64,000 bases of DNA, taken from Abyssibacter profundi. GTDB taxonomy: Bacteria; Pseudomonadota; Gammaproteobacteria; Nevskiales; OUC007. Shown piece by piece: positions 62,990 through 64,000 of this stretch; position 1 is the first letter of the stretch, and each line of letters opens with the position of its first letter. The notes under the pieces are model-generated. The model made no database searches, was not told the origin of the DNA, and worked only from the letters and a program-made list of their open reading frames with translations. A program made the translations under genes and the position numbers. The DNA lies in the NCBI RefSeq assembly GCF_003151135.1, contig NZ_QEQK01000005.1, forward strand, positions 1 through 64,000. Reading direction: 5' to 3'.

Positions 62990-63775
62990 ATGAACCGCGT
63001 TGCCCTCGGCTGGCTCTGGTCAGCGTTGATTGTGGGCCTGACGGCTTGTGGCTCGAAGCCGGCAGAGCAGCCGCCACCGCTGTTTCCGGGCGTGCCGACA
63101 TTTGAACTCGTCGCCGATGAATTCCCCATCGAAGCGCTGTTCGGCCCCGTTCCAGCGGCTCGTTTCTCAAAGCTGAGCTATTTGCAGGACATCGAATCGC
63201 CGGAACACCCGGTGCCAGTCGAACATCTGTTCGAGCTGGTGATTCGGCAGGGGGCCCGGGCGGGGATGCAGCGTGTTCGATCGGAGTACACCTTTGCGGA
63301 TTCCAATCGCCACGCCATCGAGGAGTCGGTGCAGGTGGCTGACTTGTTCGACTTGTTCACCTACGCCTACACGCCCGAGACCGACACCGCTCCGGAAACC
63401 GTGACGCGCAGCTATGTTGCGGAGGTCTCGCAGGTCAGGGGCGTGCTATTCCCGCTGGCGGTGGGCAACCACCTGCAGTTCGAGGCCACGCGGCATTATC
63501 AGGTCGAGCGCGATGGTCAACGGGCCGAGGCCCAGACCCTGGAGTTTGCCTACGACCTGCGCGTGGACCGCCAGGTGGCGCCGGGCAACTACAGCGGCGT
63601 CGAGTTGCAAGAACCGGTTTGGGTGATTCAGCTGCTGGAGGTTGATCCCGATGGTGTGGAGCATCGTCGGGAGGCGCACTTCTCTGCCGAGGTCGGTATG
63701 CCCGTCTTCGACGCCCGCCGCCACGACAGAACCATTACCACCCGTCGCCTCGTGCGCTGGGAACGCGACGCCTGA
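62990..63775 (+). CDS. lipoprotein, unrecognised
   Basis: A 261-residue protein with a lipoprotein signal (LWSALIVGLTA-C). The mature part is beta-rich (YVAEVSQVRGVLFPLAVGNHLQFEATRHYQVERD and VELQEPVWVIQLLEVDPDGVEHRREAHFS). No family recognised. The ATG 62990 has AAGGA at 62976-62980. It is divergent from the LON-domain gene, with 167 bp between the starts. Its stop TGA abuts the GNAT stop on the other strand as TGATCA. Confidence 0.65.
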   Translation: MNRVALGWLWSALIVGLTACGSKPAEQPPPLFPGVPTFELVADEFPIEALFGPVPAARFSKLSYLQDIESPEHPVPVEHLFELVIRQGARAGMQRVRSEYTFADSNRHAIEESVQVADLFDLFTYAYTPETDTAPETVTRSYVAEVSQVRGVLFPLAVGNHLQFEATRHYQVERDGQRAEAQTLEFAYDLRVDRQVAPGNYSGVELQEPVWVIQLLEVDPDGVEHRREAHFSAEVGMPVFDARRHDRTITTRRLVRWERDA

Positions 63776-64000
63776 TCAAGACGGCGGCTGCCGCGACAGT
63801 GACAGCAGCATCCATCGGTCGCAGCCATGGTGGCCGGTTTGTCCAAGCGGCTGTTGCAGGGGCTGGAATCCAGCCGCGCGATAAAGCCTGCGCGCCGCGG
63901 TCATGCTCTCCAGCGTTTCCAGGTAGAGCTGGGCATAGCGCATGGCACGGGCTGCGGACAGACAGTGATCCAGTAAGGCGCGACCCACACCCTGGCCGCG
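63776..64000 (-). CDS. GNAT family N-acetyltransferase, 5' end outside window
   Basis: The visible 75 residues include the acetyl-CoA-binding GQGVGRALLDHCL loop and the YLETLESMTAARRLYRAAGFQPL block typical of GNAT enzymes. The gene enters from the right edge, so its N terminus and start are missing. Its stop abuts the lipoprotein gene stop at 63775. The acceptor is unknown. Confidence 0.85.
   Translation of the reverse strand, partial: RGQGVGRALLDHCLSAARAMRYAQLYLETLESMTAARRLYRAAGFQPLQQPLGQTGHHGCDRWMLLSLSRQPPS

Overview
The window looks like a chromosomal segment of a high-GC, free-living, aerobic gammaproteobacterium. Three things point that way: the ftsY-ftsE-ftsX-rpoH order, the coxB-ctaD-ctaG-coxC cluster with SURF1, DUF2909, ctaA and ctaB, and the gammaproteobacterial forms of TypA, Cca, Slt and UbiA. 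I cannot fix the genus from sequence alone; a lineage near Nevskiales, Salinisphaerales or Chromatiales is a guess. I saw no rRNA, tRNA, CRISPR array, prophage or intact insertion sequence.

Layout. 0-2 kb is an accessory island: an XRE regulator, a DUF433 antitoxin and a DUF5615 PIN-like toxin sit between two near-identical 57-bp palindromic elements, and one element cuts off the toxin C terminus. 2-10 kb holds cca-slt, a TauE permease, a peptidoglycan-binding lipoprotein, DUF1499, a protein with two usher-N-like modules and a GH5 lipoprotein. 10-22 kb holds GNAT, a 970-residue Ig-like lipoprotein, an amidohydrolase, SulP, TfoX, a GAF-GGDEF cyclase, typA, DUF4197 and ubiA. 22-28 kb is the most unusual part: an AMP-forming acyl ligase overlaps a carrier-protein/alpha-beta-hydrolase fusion, and facing them are a methyltransferase and a heme-oxygenase-like diiron oxidase, with a subtilase lipoprotein upstream of the latter pair. 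The genes suggest a compact uncharacterised pathway that loads, oxidises, methylates and releases a small acyl or amino-acyl product. 28-36 kb carries an S9 peptidase, an AbgT transporter, comF and bioBFD with a candidate BirA operator. 36-45 kb is the aa3/caa3 cytochrome oxidase cluster with its heme A genes. 45-52 kb is rpoH-ftsX-ftsE-ftsY-hemL-thiE-thiD, all on the minus strand. 52-57 kb has a small lipoprotein, a Popeye-like protein and a Fur-box-controlled fbpABC iron importer. 57-64 kb has two paralogous von Willebrand factor A lipoproteins around a membrane protein, a Lon-substrate-domain protein, a lipoprotein and a partial GNAT gene.

Overlaps of 4 to 17 bp (ATGA or GTGA junctions) are frequent and support translationally coupled operons: slt-cca, bioB-bioF, ligase-carrier fusion, ftsX-ftsE, ftsY-hemL, thiD-thiE, fbpB-fbpC. 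Several starts are GTG or TTG and were chosen from Shine-Dalgarno spacing and where family similarity begins. Functional calls rest on motifs read by eye and recalled family knowledge; no searches were run.
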